Shown here in pieces: positions 53,980 through 62,817 of a stretch of 64,000 bases of DNA. The translations under genes and the position numbers were made by a program. Numbering within the stretch: position 1 is the first letter of the stretch; every line of letters begins with the position of its first letter. This DNA is from Burkholderia latens (GTDB lineage: Bacteria; Pseudomonadota; Gammaproteobacteria; Burkholderiales; Burkholderiaceae). The notes under the pieces were generated by a model that was not told where the DNA came from, ran no database searches, and saw nothing but the letters and a program-made list of their open reading frames with translations. The stretch covers positions 1,860,001-1,924,000 of the forward strand of contig NZ_CP013438.1 in NCBI RefSeq assembly GCF_001718795.1, given 5' to 3'.

Positions 53980-54210
53980 TCAATTCCCGTGCGCCGCGTC
54001 GGCGCTCACCACGCGATCGAAGAATTCCTGCGCACGCGCCAATTCGGCGAGCGCACGATCGAGGCGCGACATCGCGCGTGCATATTCGGCCGACGAGATG
54101 TCGTCGTCGCCTTCGCCGCGCACGGCGCGAAACGCCTGGTCGACGTTGCGCGTCGCTTCGACGAAGCGTTGTGCAGCCCGGGCTTCCCGCGAACAGACAT
54201 GAGTCGGCAT
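53980..54210 (-). CDS. Small hypothetical protein
   Basis: A 76-residue alpha-helical protein rich in Ala, Arg and Glu. The start at 54210 (MPTHVCSREARAAQRFVEAT) has GAGGGAGAAGTGTCG just upstream, a good ribosome binding site. No transmembrane segment or family is recognised. The first 50 residues are predicted as one or two amphipathic helices. It may be a small regulatory or helical accessory protein; function unknown. Confidence 0.55.
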   Translation of the reverse strand: MPTHVCSREARAAQRFVEATRNVDQAFRAVRGEGDDDISSAEYARAMSRLDRALAELARAQEFFDRVVSADAAHGN

Positions 54211-54485
54211 CGACACTTCTCCCTCAGGTTGCTGTGTGAAGCGAGCCGGCACTCAGTGTGCGTGCAGCGCATGTCGTCGACGTGACCGACGACAGCGGAC
54301 GTGCCGTCGCACGATCGCCGCGCAGCCCGCTTCGTCGCGATTGTCGCGCCACACTCGTCGATCCGCTACGGCGAGATTGCAACAAATTCTTGCGTATCGA
54401 ATCGCGCTCGCATTGGCGCGCGTCGCTGCACGGTCGTAACGCTGCACTGCTTCACATCACGCGCCGAACATCGCCGGCACGCACG

Positions 54486-55391
54486 TCACGCGCGCCCGAT
54501 GCGCGAATGCGCGAGACCGCCGAACGCGGCCGCGTCGGCGGGCGACAGATCGAACAGATCGCCGGTGAGTTCACCCGGATGCTCGGCCGCGGGCCGGCTG
54601 CGCAGCCGAACCGCATGTGCGGGGGCGACATAGGCGGCCGCCGTTTCGATCGGCGGGACGTCGAACAGATCTCGCGTGACGCCGCGCACGGCATCCGTTG
54701 GCGACCTGCCCCGCAAACGCGCGACCAGTTCAACGAACCGATCGAAATCGCCGGCGCGCGTCGCCTTGTTTACCTCTGCGAGATCTCGCGCCTTCAGCAC
54801 GCATGGCTGCGCGAGCCGCACGAAATACGGCGCCTCGAGTTCCACGGACAGCGCGAGCGGATAACTTCTGCCCGTTTGCTCCTTCGCACGCCCGATGCAG
54901 TCGACCACGGCCGCGCCTTGCGCGACGCCAAGCGGCTTGCCGGTGCTCACGCTACGCAGATGATCGGGAAATACGCGCAATTGCGTGCCGACCGTCAACG
55001 CAGTGGACGATGCGCAAACGAGCGCGTAGTGCTGCTCGCGACGGCGGCCCGACGGCAGCGTGGCGCGGCTCGCGATGAACGTGTGCGGCGGCAGCGGCCG
55101 CACCTGGCCGCCGGCGTCGACCCATGCATTCCATAGCAGCGCGTCCTCACGCTTGCGCTCGCCGGCACGCGTGCGCGACGCAACCGGCGAGAACAACGCG
55201 AGCAGCGAACCGGTGCGGTGCGCGGCCACCTGCGCACTGCTGCCGAGCGGCTGGCTGATGCCCCACAGAAAACGCCCGCCACCCAGCCGTCGCTCCCATT
55301 CCTTGCGGAGCACGACGGTCGGCAGTTCCTCGCCGGACTCGGTACCGATCTTCGTCCAGCAGAACGTGGGAGGGAGGTGTTTCAGTGTCAT
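54486..55391 (-). CDS. Uncharacterised protein with N-terminal FCWT/GTESG/FLWGI signature, divergent from an HTH gene
   Basis: A 301-residue soluble protein, MTLKHLPPTFCWTKIGTESG at the start. The N-terminal signature FCWTK-GTESG-RKEWERRLGGG-FLWGI recalls proteins that I have seen in varied bacteria but cannot name; it looks like a compact alpha/beta domain of about 150 residues. The C-terminal part (from about 205) is Asp/Pro-rich. No catalytic motif is visible. The start at 55391 avoids an in-frame extension that crosses the divergent promoter. It is transcribed away from the HTH gene at 55470, an arrangement typical of an autoregulated two-gene module. Confidence 0.7.
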   Translation of the reverse strand: MTLKHLPPTFCWTKIGTESGEELPTVVLRKEWERRLGGGRFLWGISQPLGSSAQVAAHRTGSLLALFSPVASRTRAGERKREDALLWNAWVDAGGQVRPLPPHTFIASRATLPSGRRREQHYALVCASSTALTVGTQLRVFPDHLRSVSTGKPLGVAQGAAVVDCIGRAKEQTGRSYPLALSVELEAPYFVRLAQPCVLKARDLAEVNKATRAGDFDRFVELVARLRGRSPTDAVRGVTRDLFDVPPIETAAAYVAPAHAVRLRSRPAAEHPGELTGDLFDLSPADAAAFGGLAHSRIGRA

Positions 55392-55433
55392 CAACTTTCT
55401 CGGGATACAGCCTCGCCGGTGACAGCAAGCCCA

Positions 55434-55462
55434 TTCAACAACCGTAACTGTATAGGTATAAT
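55434..55462 (+). promoter_or_regulatory. Promoter of the HTH gene, predicted leaderless transcript
   Basis: TATAAT (55457-55462) is a perfect -10 element; TTCAAC at 55434-55439 is a weak -35 with 17-base spacing. The start would fall near 55468-55470, on the ATG at 55470. The TATAGGTATA stretch (55451-55460) also supplies TATACC/TATACA on the other strand, so the divergent gene may share this region. Confidence 0.55.
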
Positions 55463-55469
55463 GCATCGC

Positions 55470-55808
55470 ATGGAAGCCCCGGATCACGATTTTCCTGTTC
55501 AAGACCTGTTACGCCGCTTGATGGCGGATACGCGTTCGTCCAGCGAAATAGCGCGGCTTTCCGGGGTCAGTCAACCGACGGTGTCGCGCTTGCGGCTATC
55601 GAACGGGCGCCGGCTGCGACGCAGTGCGCCATTCAATAAGCTATGCAATTTCTATGGCGTCGATACCGGCCCGGCACGCCGCCGCTATAACGACCTGCTG
55701 CGCGACGCGATCGTCGACGCATGGGACGGCTCCGACGAGCACGGGCGCGCCCTGCTGGTCGTGATTCAGGGATTGAAGGATCTGCAGGCGAAGGCGGATG
55801 ACGGCTGA
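55470..55808 (+). CDS. Small HTH DNA-binding protein (XRE/LacI-like helix-turn-helix)
   Basis: A 112-residue protein with a central HTH: SSEIARLSGVSQPTVSRLRL (residues 19-38 or so), followed by a helical region and an acidic C-terminal tail. A start at 55461 would add three residues but overlaps the -10 element, so 55470 is preferred; neither ATG has a ribosome binding site. It is divergent from the uncharacterised 301-aa protein gene, which it may repress. Function inferred from the HTH only. Confidence 0.7.
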   Translation: MEAPDHDFPVQDLLRRLMADTRSSSEIARLSGVSQPTVSRLRLSNGRRLRRSAPFNKLCNFYGVDTGPARRRYNDLLRDAIVDAWDGSDEHGRALLVVIQGLKDLQAKADDG

Positions 55809-55979
55809 TGGCGCGCAGGCTTCGATGGCTTGAATCGAACACGAATGCAGGCATCCGCAGAACGGGCGATGGCGAATACGATTCGCGACCGCCCGTTCTG
55901 CATTTGCGTCGGGCGTCCGCACCAAAGCAACGGCAAGCGCGCCGCACGCGCGCCGCACGGCCTGCGCGTCCCACTATCG

Positions 55980-56009
55980 AAACTTTTTTGCCGTCAGTTA
56001 AAAAAGTTT
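55980..56009. repeat. Perfect 10-bp inverted repeat, A+T-only stem
   Basis: AAACTTTTTT (55980-55989) and AAAAAAGTTT (56000-56009) with a 10-base loop. A stem with a single G-C pair is unlikely to be a terminator; it overlaps the next promoter and may be an operator. Confidence 0.5.
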
Positions 56010-56036
56010 GACACGCCGTTTTCCCTGAGATAACTT
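56008..56036 (+). promoter_or_regulatory. Candidate sigma-70 promoter upstream of the S15 peptidase gene
   Basis: A perfect -35 TTGACA (56008-56013) is followed after 17 bases by TAACTT (56031-56036), a weak -10. The start would be about 360 bases before the peptidase gene, giving a long leader or serving an unannotated small transcript. Confidence 0.4.
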
Positions 56037-56407
56037 TTGTGCAAGCTTCCGGAAAGCAAATGCAAACCGGCAAGCCATCACGATGCGCGGCGCGGCCGAA
56101 ACCGCCGATCCGTTTCCTTCCGCCGCCGCACGCGCGTCGCGTCGTGTGTTTCCGCAGCGCAGCACCGCAGCTCGCATCATCCCCGCCTCGTCGAACGATG
56201 TCGTTCCGTTTCATCTGGAAGGATGTGCGGCATGCGCATTTTTGATTCGCAGTCCTGCATGACAGCGGTACGGCGCCGTCGCATTGCGCCGCGGCGCTGT
56301 TCTTAGTGCGCAGTTTTGGTCTTCGTTTCATGCAGTAATCGGCCCGGCCCGCAGGGGGCGTCTCGCGGAACGGTCGCATTTACACAAACACAAGAACGAG
56401 GTCGGCA

Positions 56408-58354
56408 ATGCAAATTCATGTCAGAGGATCGCGTCGCGCATGGCTACCCGCGCTCGTCGCCGCCGCGACGCTCGCCGCTTGCGGCGGCGATGACGGCGGC
56501 AGCGTGGCCGGCGTGTCCGCGCTCGCGCAAAATCAAGGTCAGGCTCAGGATCAACAGGCCGATGGCGCCGCGCAGCGGCGCGTGTCGCCGTCCGGCGTTC
56601 CGTATGCGAACCCGGCCAGCGGCGGCCGCTACAAGCCGGTGATCAGCAACGGCCAGGTGCAGCCATCGTTATCGGGCGGCACGATCGAGGAAAACGCGTG
56701 GGTCGACACGCCGGTCGATTCCGACGGCGACGGCACGAAAGACCGGATTCACGTTCGCATCGTGCGTCCGTCCGAAACCGCGAACGGCGCCCGCACGCCG
56801 GTCATCGTGCTCGCGAGCCCGTACTACGCGGGGCTGGCCGACAGCCCGAACCACGACGTCGACGTCGAACTCGACGGCACGCCGCATCCCGTCGCAACGT
56901 CAGCGGCCGCCGGCGGCGCATCCGCACGCGTGATGGCCGCGGCGCCGCAGCTGCGGATACTTCAGCAGCTCGAAGCGGCCGCGGCTGGCCGTTCATGGAT
57001 CGAAGGCTATTTCATCCCGCGCGGCTTCACGATCGTCTATGCGGATTCCCTGGGCACCGCCGGTTCCGACGGCTGCCCGACGATCCTCACGCGTGACGAA
57101 TCCGTCGCGATGGCGTCGGTGATTCGCTGGCTCGGCCGCGATGCGACCGCGAAGGACGCGAGCGGCAAGCCCGTCGTCGCGAGCTGGTCGACGGGCCACG
57201 TCGGCATGTACGGCGTGTCGTACGACGGCACGCTGCCGAAGATGGTCGCGAGCCTGCGCACGCGCGGGCTCGACGCGATCGTGCCGGTCGCCGGGCTGTC
57301 GAACATGTACGGCTACTACCGTTCGGGCGGGCTCGTGCGCGCGCCGGACGGGTACCAAGGCGAGGACGTCGACGTCTACATCAAGGCGCTGCTGACGAAT
57401 GCGCATCCGGAACGCTGCACGCACCTGGTCGACGAAGCGCTGCAGCAGGAAGACCGCAAGACCGGCGACTACTCGCCGTTCTGGGCAGCGCGCGACATTC
57501 CGACCGCGCGCGCGGTCGCGCCTGCGCTGGTCGCGCAAGGGCTGACCGACGACAACGTGCGTGTCGACCAGTCGACGTCGTGGTATCTCGCGATGCGCCG
57601 CCAGGGCGTGCCGACACAGCTGTGGCTGCATCGCCTGAAGCATACCGACCCGACCCGCGTGCAGGCGATGGCCGACGCGTGGACTGCCGAGGTGAACCGC
57701 TGGTTCACGCGCTATCTGATCGGCGTCGACAACGACGTCGAACGCGATCCGCGCGCGGTGGTCGAGCAGGCGGACGGCACGTTGCTGAAGGAAACCGACT
57801 GGGCCGCCCGGCGCGCGACGCCGGTTGCGTACTTCGCGGGCGGCGACGGCGCTGGCACCGGCACGCTGTTGCGCACACCGAGCGGCGGCCCGCTTGCACG
57901 CTTCACCGACGACGCGACGATTCCGGCGCTCACGCTGGCGAACGCGACGACGGGCGAGCATCGCAGCCGCTTCGAGACCGCGCCGTTCGCAACCGCGACG
58001 CGCCTGGCCGGCACCGCGACAGCGCGCGTGCGACTGACGTTCACCGGTGTCGCGAACGTGACGGCGCTGCTGGTCGACCGCGCACCGGACGGCACGGCGA
58101 CGATCGTCACACGCGCGTGGACCGATCCGCGCAATCGCGTGTCGGACTGGTTCTCCGAACCGCTGTTGCCGGGGATGCCGTATGACCTGAAGCTGACCTT
58201 CATGCCGCGAGACTACACGCTCCAGGCGGGCCACAAGCTCGGCCTCGTCGTGCTGTCGAGCGACAACGAAGCGACGCTGCGGCCGACGCCGGGCACCGGC
58301 CTTGCGCTGGATCCAGCGGGAACGTCGGTGACCGTGCCGCTGGTTACGTCCTGA
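56408..58354 (+). CDS. Secreted X-Pro dipeptidyl-peptidase-type (S15) hydrolase, lipoprotein
   Basis: A 648-residue serine hydrolase of the S15/CocE family. The lipoprotein signal is SRRAWLPALVAAATLAAC, with GGDDGG following the Cys. The nucleophile motif is GMYGVSYDGTLPKMVAS (GxSYxG), after WSTGHVG. LHRLKHTDP is a candidate catalytic His region. The C-terminal beta-sandwich (XPDC_C domain) is visible in RVRLTFTGVANVTALLV and DLKLTFMPRDYTLQAGHKLG. Xaa-Pro peptidases cleave dipeptides from proline-containing N-termini. Length agrees with family members (600-760). It stands alone in front of a hairpin. Confidence 0.9.
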   Translation: MQIHVRGSRRAWLPALVAAATLAACGGDDGGSVAGVSALAQNQGQAQDQQADGAAQRRVSPSGVPYANPASGGRYKPVISNGQVQPSLSGGTIEENAWVDTPVDSDGDGTKDRIHVRIVRPSETANGARTPVIVLASPYYAGLADSPNHDVDVELDGTPHPVATSAAAGGASARVMAAAPQLRILQQLEAAAAGRSWIEGYFIPRGFTIVYADSLGTAGSDGCPTILTRDESVAMASVIRWLGRDATAKDASGKPVVASWSTGHVGMYGVSYDGTLPKMVASLRTRGLDAIVPVAGLSNMYGYYRSGGLVRAPDGYQGEDVDVYIKALLTNAHPERCTHLVDEALQQEDRKTGDYSPFWAARDIPTARAVAPALVAQGLTDDNVRVDQSTSWYLAMRRQGVPTQLWLHRLKHTDPTRVQAMADAWTAEVNRWFTRYLIGVDNDVERDPRAVVEQADGTLLKETDWAARRATPVAYFAGGDGAGTGTLLRTPSGGPLARFTDDATIPALTLANATTGEHRSRFETAPFATATRLAGTATARVRLTFTGVANVTALLVDRAPDGTATIVTRAWTDPRNRVSDWFSEPLLPGMPYDLKLTFMPRDYTLQAGHKLGLVVLSSDNEATLRPTPGTGLALDPAGTSVTVPLVTS

Positions 58355-58372
58355 GCGTATTCGACGTGATGC

Positions 58373-58398
58373 GCGTGCGATCGCAAACGATCGCACGC
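58373..58398. terminator. Hairpin after the S15 peptidase gene
   Basis: A perfect 11-bp stem GCGTGCGATCG / CGATCGCACGC with a CAAA loop, 18 bases after the stop codon. There is no T run, so it may act as a transcript-end stabiliser or a weak terminator. The remaining bases to 58687 show no gene or other clear element. Confidence 0.45.
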
Positions 58399-58687
58399 GT
58401 GCGGCGACCGGGTTCGCTTCGCGGCCGCGGCCGCGCACGCATCGGCTCGCGATCCGGCGTCGACCCGGCGCAGCGGCCTGACTACAGAGAAAGTCGTCCG
58501 CTATCTGCGATCTGCAGTACCGGCACGGGTCCGCCACTGTCCGGCTGCATGAGGCAAAACGTCGTTTCCCCGGGATGGATGTTCCGGCCGCTGGCTTGCA
58601 GCCGCATTGCAGTTTTCTACAGCCTTCGCGCGCCGCTCGAGGAAGAAACGGCTCGTATCCGGTTCGGCAGACGCACATCCGCCCCGC

Positions 58688-59617
58688 TTACAGCGGCGTA
58701 AGCACCGGCTCCCCCGCGAAATGCCGCGCGGCATTGTCGAGAAACTGCTGCACGGAACGATCGAGCGCCTCCGGCGACCAGCCGCCCATGTGCGGCGTCA
58801 GCACGACATTGTCGAGGTCCGTCAGCATGCGCGGCGGTTCGGGTTCGCCTTCGTACACGTCGAGCCCCGCGCCCGCGATGCGCCGTTCGCGCAGCGCGTC
58901 CGCCAAAGCAGCGGTATCGACAACACTGCCGCGCGACACGTTCACGAGAAAACCGCCGGGGCCCAACGCATCGAGCACCGCGCGGTCGATCAGATGGCGC
59001 GTGCCTGCGCCGCCCGGCGTCGCGACGATCAGGAAATCGGCCCATTGCGCGAGCGCGTCCCCCCGGTCGAAATAGCGATACGGCACGGGCTTCACCGTGC
59101 GATTGTGATAAGCGATTTCGATATCGAAGCCGGCCGCCCGACGCGCGCATTTCTCGCCGATCTTGCCGAGCCCGACGATGCCGAGCTTCTTGCCCGACAC
59201 GTTCGGCGGCATCGCGAGCCCGTCGCGCCATACGCCTGCGCGGGTTTTCGCATCGAGCTGCACGACGTTGCGGACGACGGCGAGCAGCAGCGCGAACGCG
59301 TGATCGGCGACGCAATCGTCGTTGGTGCCGGCCCCCGTGACCACCGTGACGCCGCGCGCCTTCGCATGCGCGACATCGATGTGCTCGTAGCCCGCCCCGA
59401 GCGCGCTGACGAACGTGAGTTGCGGCAGCCGGTCGATCTCGGCGGCAGTCAGGCCCGTGCTGCCGTTGGTGAGCACCGCGCGAATCGTGCTGCCATGTTC
59501 GACGACCGCGCGCTCGCGTTCGTCGATGGTGGGCGCGTAGTGCACGTCGTACGACGCGGCAATCCGGCGGTGCGCGTCGCCGCGCAGCGCGATCAGGACC
59601 AGCAGCTCGGGCTTCAT
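58688..59617 (-). CDS. D-2-hydroxyacid dehydrogenase, NAD(P)-dependent
   Basis: A 309-residue enzyme of the D-isomer 2-hydroxyacid dehydrogenase family. Rossmann motif KKLGIVGLGKIGEKCARRAA (GxGxxG), catalytic Arg in LVNVSRGSVVDTAALADALR, Glu in YEGEPEPPRML and the His in VLTPHMGGWSPEA. Such enzymes reduce glyoxylate, hydroxypyruvate or similar 2-oxoacids. The N-terminal domain starts MKPELLVLIALRGDAHRRIA. Given the betaine/serine context, hydroxypyruvate or glyoxylate is an appealing substrate but this is inference. It is divergent from the osmoprotectant transporter. Confidence 0.92.
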   Translation of the reverse strand: MKPELLVLIALRGDAHRRIAASYDVHYAPTIDERERAVVEHGSTIRAVLTNGSTGLTAAEIDRLPQLTFVSALGAGYEHIDVAHAKARGVTVVTGAGTNDDCVADHAFALLLAVVRNVVQLDAKTRAGVWRDGLAMPPNVSGKKLGIVGLGKIGEKCARRAAGFDIEIAYHNRTVKPVPYRYFDRGDALAQWADFLIVATPGGAGTRHLIDRAVLDALGPGGFLVNVSRGSVVDTAALADALRERRIAGAGLDVYEGEPEPPRMLTDLDNVVLTPHMGGWSPEALDRSVQQFLDNAARHFAGEPVLTPL

Positions 59618-59783
59618 GTCAGCAAATGTCCGCAGGCGGTAATGCGCTCCAGTGTAACAACGGCGTGTGACGCGCGCCGGTTATCCCCACGCTCGCTGTG
59701 GGCGCGCCGCCGCACGCGGTTTGCCAAAGCCGACTCACTCAAGTAACTTTCGGCGTACGTCCGCATTCTGGAGATTGGCCCCG

Positions 59784-60707
59784 ATGAAGCTCGCCCTGCC
59801 CGCCCGAATCCTGGGCTTCGCGTTCGCCGCCGCCGTCGTCGCACCCGGCGCCCACGCCGATACTCCCGTCGTCGTGTCGTCGAAGATCGACACCGAAGGC
59901 AACCTGCTCGGCAATGTCATCGCGCAGGTGTTGAAGGCGCACGGCGTTCCCGTCACCGAAAAAATCGCGCTCGGCACGACGCCGATTGTGCGCAAGGCGC
60001 TCACGAGCGGCGAAATCGACATCTACCCCGAATACACGGGCAACGCCGCGTTCTTCTTCAACAAGGCCGACGATCCCGTGTGGAAGAACGCAACCCAGGG
60101 CTACGAGACCGCTAAGAAGCTCGACTATGCGGCGAATCATCTCGTCTGGCTCGCACCGGCGCCTGCGAACAATACGTGGGGCGTGGCCGTGCTCGCGCAG
60201 GTCGCGCAATCCCAGCATTTGAAGACTTTCTCCGATCTCGGCAAATGGGTCGCGGGCGGCGGCAAGCTGAAACTCGCGGCATCGGCCGAATTCGTGAACA
60301 GCGCATCGGCGCTGCCGTCGTTCGAGAAGGCGTACGGTTTCAAGCTGAAACCCGACCAGCTCGTCGTGCTGTCCGGCGGCGACACGGCCGCGACGATCAA
60401 GGCCGCCGCGAATCAAACCGACGGCGTGAATGCGGCGATGGTGTACGGCACCGACGGCGGGATTTCGTCGAGCGGCCTCGCCGTGCTCGACGACGACAAG
60501 CACGTGCAGCCCGTCTATGCGCCGACGCCGGTGATTCGCGAAGCCGTGCTGAACGCGCATCCGCAAATCGCCGATTATCTGAAACCGGTGTTCGCGAGCC
60601 TCGACCTGAAGACGCTGCAAATGCTGAACGCACGCATCCAGATCAACGGCGAACCGGCCGCCGGCGTCGCGAAGAGCTACCTGAAGTCGAAGGGCTTCGT
60701 TAAGTGA
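59784..60707 (+). CDS. Osmoprotectant ABC transporter substrate-binding protein (YehZ/OsmF-like)
   Basis: A 307-residue periplasmic protein of the OpuCC/YehZ family. The signal peptide is KLALPARILGFAFAAAVVAP followed by GAHA. Binding-domain blocks include VVSSKIDTEGNLLGNVIAQV, ALTSGEIDIYPEYTGNAAFF and QTDGVNAAMVYGTDGGI. The order substrate-binding, permease, ATPase, permease equals the YehZYXW arrangement of E. coli, which transports glycine betaine and related compounds weakly. The ATG at 59784 has GGAG upstream. Its stop overlaps the next gene (GTGA). Confidence 0.92.
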   Translation: MKLALPARILGFAFAAAVVAPGAHADTPVVVSSKIDTEGNLLGNVIAQVLKAHGVPVTEKIALGTTPIVRKALTSGEIDIYPEYTGNAAFFFNKADDPVWKNATQGYETAKKLDYAANHLVWLAPAPANNTWGVAVLAQVAQSQHLKTFSDLGKWVAGGGKLKLAASAEFVNSASALPSFEKAYGFKLKPDQLVVLSGGDTAATIKAAANQTDGVNAAMVYGTDGGISSSGLAVLDDDKHVQPVYAPTPVIREAVLNAHPQIADYLKPVFASLDLKTLQMLNARIQINGEPAAGVAKSYLKSKGFVK

Positions 60708-61882
60708 CGGGACGCGCGATGGCGTCCGCGCGGCGCGTCACGCTCGACAAGGTCGGCATCCTGATCGGTGTGCTGACGATCGCCGCAGTTTCCGCGCTGC
60801 CGTTCATCGTGCTGCGGCCGAACCGCATCGCGGCCGGCACCGGGCTGTCGGTGTTCGCCGCGCTGCCCGCGATGCAGGGGGCCGCGCTCGCCGCGCTGTG
60901 GATCGCCGGCGCGCTGTGGGCGATGACGGCGAGCCGCCCCGCGTGGCGTCTCGCGGCCGGCTGCACGGGGCTCACGACCCTCGCGTATGCGGTGGGCGCG
61001 GCAGCGGCGCACGTCGTCGCGCCCGACGACATGCTCGCGCGCGTGTCGCCTGCGGCCGGCGTGTGGATGCTGCTGTTCGCATGGACAGTGCTCGTCGCCG
61101 ACGCGCTTGCACGGCTCGCGTTCGGCCCGTGGCGACGCGTCGTCGCGCTCGCCGTCGCGATAGCAGCGATTTCGCTGCCGCTCGCGAGCGGCTGGTGGGA
61201 CGGGCTGTCGGTGATGCGCGAATACGCGGTGCGCAGCGACGATTTCTGGCGCGAGGCGATCCGGCACGTCTCGCTCGCGGGCGGCTCGGTCGCGGCCGCG
61301 CTCGTCGCGGGCCTGCCGCTCGGCATTGCATGCGCGCGGATCGCACCCCTGCGCACCGTCGTGATGCCGGTGCTCAATATCGTGCAGACGATCCCGAGCA
61401 TCGCGATGTACGGGCTGATGATGGCGCCGCTCGGCCTGCTTGCCGCACACGTGCCGCTCGCGGCCGCGCTCGGTATTCGCGGAATCGGCATCGCACCGGC
61501 AGCGCTCGCGCTGTTTCTCTATTCGCTGCTGCCGATCGCGTCGAGCGTCGTGGTCGGCCTCGAACAGGTGCCGCCGCACGTGACCGAAGCGGCGCGCGCA
61601 ATGGGGATGACGCGAACGCAGCGGCTCGTGCGCGTCGATCTCGCGCTCGCGTTGCCGGTGATCCTGAGCGGCGTGCGCATCGTGCTCGTGCAGAACATAG
61701 GGCTGACCGCGGTCGCCGCGCTGATCGGCGGCGGCGGGTTCGGCACTTTCATCTTCCAGGGGATCGGACAAGCGGCCGCCGACCTCGTGCTGCTCGGCGC
61801 GATTCCGACCATCGCGCTCGCACTGGCGGCCGCCGTCGTGTTCGAAGCAGCGACCACACTCGCGAAGGGACGCACCGCATGA
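60704..61882 (+). CDS. Osmoprotectant ABC transporter permease (YehY-like, long form)
   Basis: A 392-residue inner-membrane permease. The C-terminal about 210 residues are the BPD-type transmembrane domain with the EAA-like block TEAARAMGMTRTQRLVRVDL. The N-terminal about 170 residues add several extra helices, a feature of YehY-type proteins (385 aa in E. coli). The start is GTG at 60704, overlapping the previous stop; an ATG at 60719 (MASARRVTL) is an alternative. It overlaps the ATPase gene by four bases. Confidence 0.9.
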   Translation: MTGRAMASARRVTLDKVGILIGVLTIAAVSALPFIVLRPNRIAAGTGLSVFAALPAMQGAALAALWIAGALWAMTASRPAWRLAAGCTGLTTLAYAVGAAAAHVVAPDDMLARVSPAAGVWMLLFAWTVLVADALARLAFGPWRRVVALAVAIAAISLPLASGWWDGLSVMREYAVRSDDFWREAIRHVSLAGGSVAAALVAGLPLGIACARIAPLRTVVMPVLNIVQTIPSIAMYGLMMAPLGLLAAHVPLAAALGIRGIGIAPAALALFLYSLLPIASSVVVGLEQVPPHVTEAARAMGMTRTQRLVRVDLALALPVILSGVRIVLVQNIGLTAVAALIGGGGFGTFIFQGIGQAAADLVLLGAIPTIALALAAAVVFEAATTLAKGRTA

Positions 61883-62817
61883 TCGAGATCGAACGCATCG
61901 GCAAACGCTTCGGCGATATCGTCGCGGTCGACGACGTGTCGCTGACGATGAAGCAATGCACGATCACCGCACTCGTCGGCGCCTCGGGCAGCGGCAAATC
62001 GACGCTGCTGCGGATGATCAATCGGCTCATCGCACCTAGCAGCGGCACGATCCGCATCGACGGCGTCGACACCGCAAGCGTGCCGCCAGAGCAGTTGCGG
62101 CGGCGCATCGGCTATGTGATCCAGGGGCATGGCCTGTTTCCGCACTGGAGCGTCGCGCGCAATATCGCGACCGTACCGCGCCTGCTCGGCTGGCCCGCGC
62201 AGCGCATCGATGCGCGTGTGCATGAGCTGCTCGAGCTGTTCGACCTCGCCCCTGCCGAGTTCGCGGACAAGCTGCCGCACGAACTGTCCGGCGGACAACA
62301 GCAGCGCGTCGGCGTCGCTCGCGCGCTCGCGGCCGAGCCCGCGATGCTGCTGATGGACGAGCCGTTCGGCGCGCTCGACCCGATCATCCGCACCAAGGCC
62401 CAGGACGATCTGTACGCATTGCAGCGCCGCCTCGGGATCACGATCGTGATCGTCACGCACGATATCGAGGAAGCATTGAAGCTCGGCGATACCATCGCGG
62501 TGATGGACGGCGGTCGGCTGCTGCAGGTTGCGTCACCGGCCGAGATTCTCGGCAAGCCGGCGCCGGGTGTCGTCGAACAGCTCGTCGCCGGTGTCGACCG
62601 GCCGCTGCGCCTGCTCGCGCTGACACCGGTCGACGCGGTGGCCGAACCGGGTCACGCCGATGGCGAGCCGATCGCCGCGACGCGCACGCTCCGCGATGCG
62701 GTCTCGGAACTGCTGTGGCGCGGCGCCGACGCATTGCCCGTCGACGACGGCAACGGACACGCGGCGCGCCGCATCACGCTCGATGCGATTCGCGCGCATG
62801 CGAGGCAGCCCGCATGA
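61879..62817 (+). CDS. Osmoprotectant ABC transporter ATP-binding protein (YehX-like)
   Basis: A 312-residue ABC ATPase: Walker A GASGSGKSTLL, signature LSGGQQQRVGVARAL, Walker B MLLMDEPFGALDP, switch region VTHDIEEALKLGD. The Q-loop region is IGYVIQGHGLFPHWSV. The C-terminal 60 residues may form the partial CBS-like extension of YehX/OpuCA proteins. ATG 61879 overlaps the permease stop and its own stop overlaps the next gene (ATGA), so all four genes are coupled. Confidence 0.95.
   Translation: MIEIERIGKRFGDIVAVDDVSLTMKQCTITALVGASGSGKSTLLRMINRLIAPSSGTIRIDGVDTASVPPEQLRRRIGYVIQGHGLFPHWSVARNIATVPRLLGWPAQRIDARVHELLELFDLAPAEFADKLPHELSGGQQQRVGVARALAAEPAMLLMDEPFGALDPIIRTKAQDDLYALQRRLGITIVIVTHDIEEALKLGDTIAVMDGGRLLQVASPAEILGKPAPGVVEQLVAGVDRPLRLLALTPVDAVAEPGHADGEPIAATRTLRDAVSELLWRGADALPVDDGNGHAARRITLDAIRAHARQPA

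Larger units (their letters stand above)
55809..56407. other. 599-bp region between the HTH gene and the S15 peptidase gene
   Basis: Several short ORFs on both strands are arginine-rich and lack ribosome binding sites, so no gene is called. It contains a 10-bp A+T inverted repeat and a promoter with a perfect -35, listed separately. Confidence 0.65.

Noticed and set aside
53850..54239. 129-codon plus-strand ORF starting with TTG
   Set aside because: No ribosome binding site, overlaps the better-supported small minus-strand gene, arginine-rich second half.
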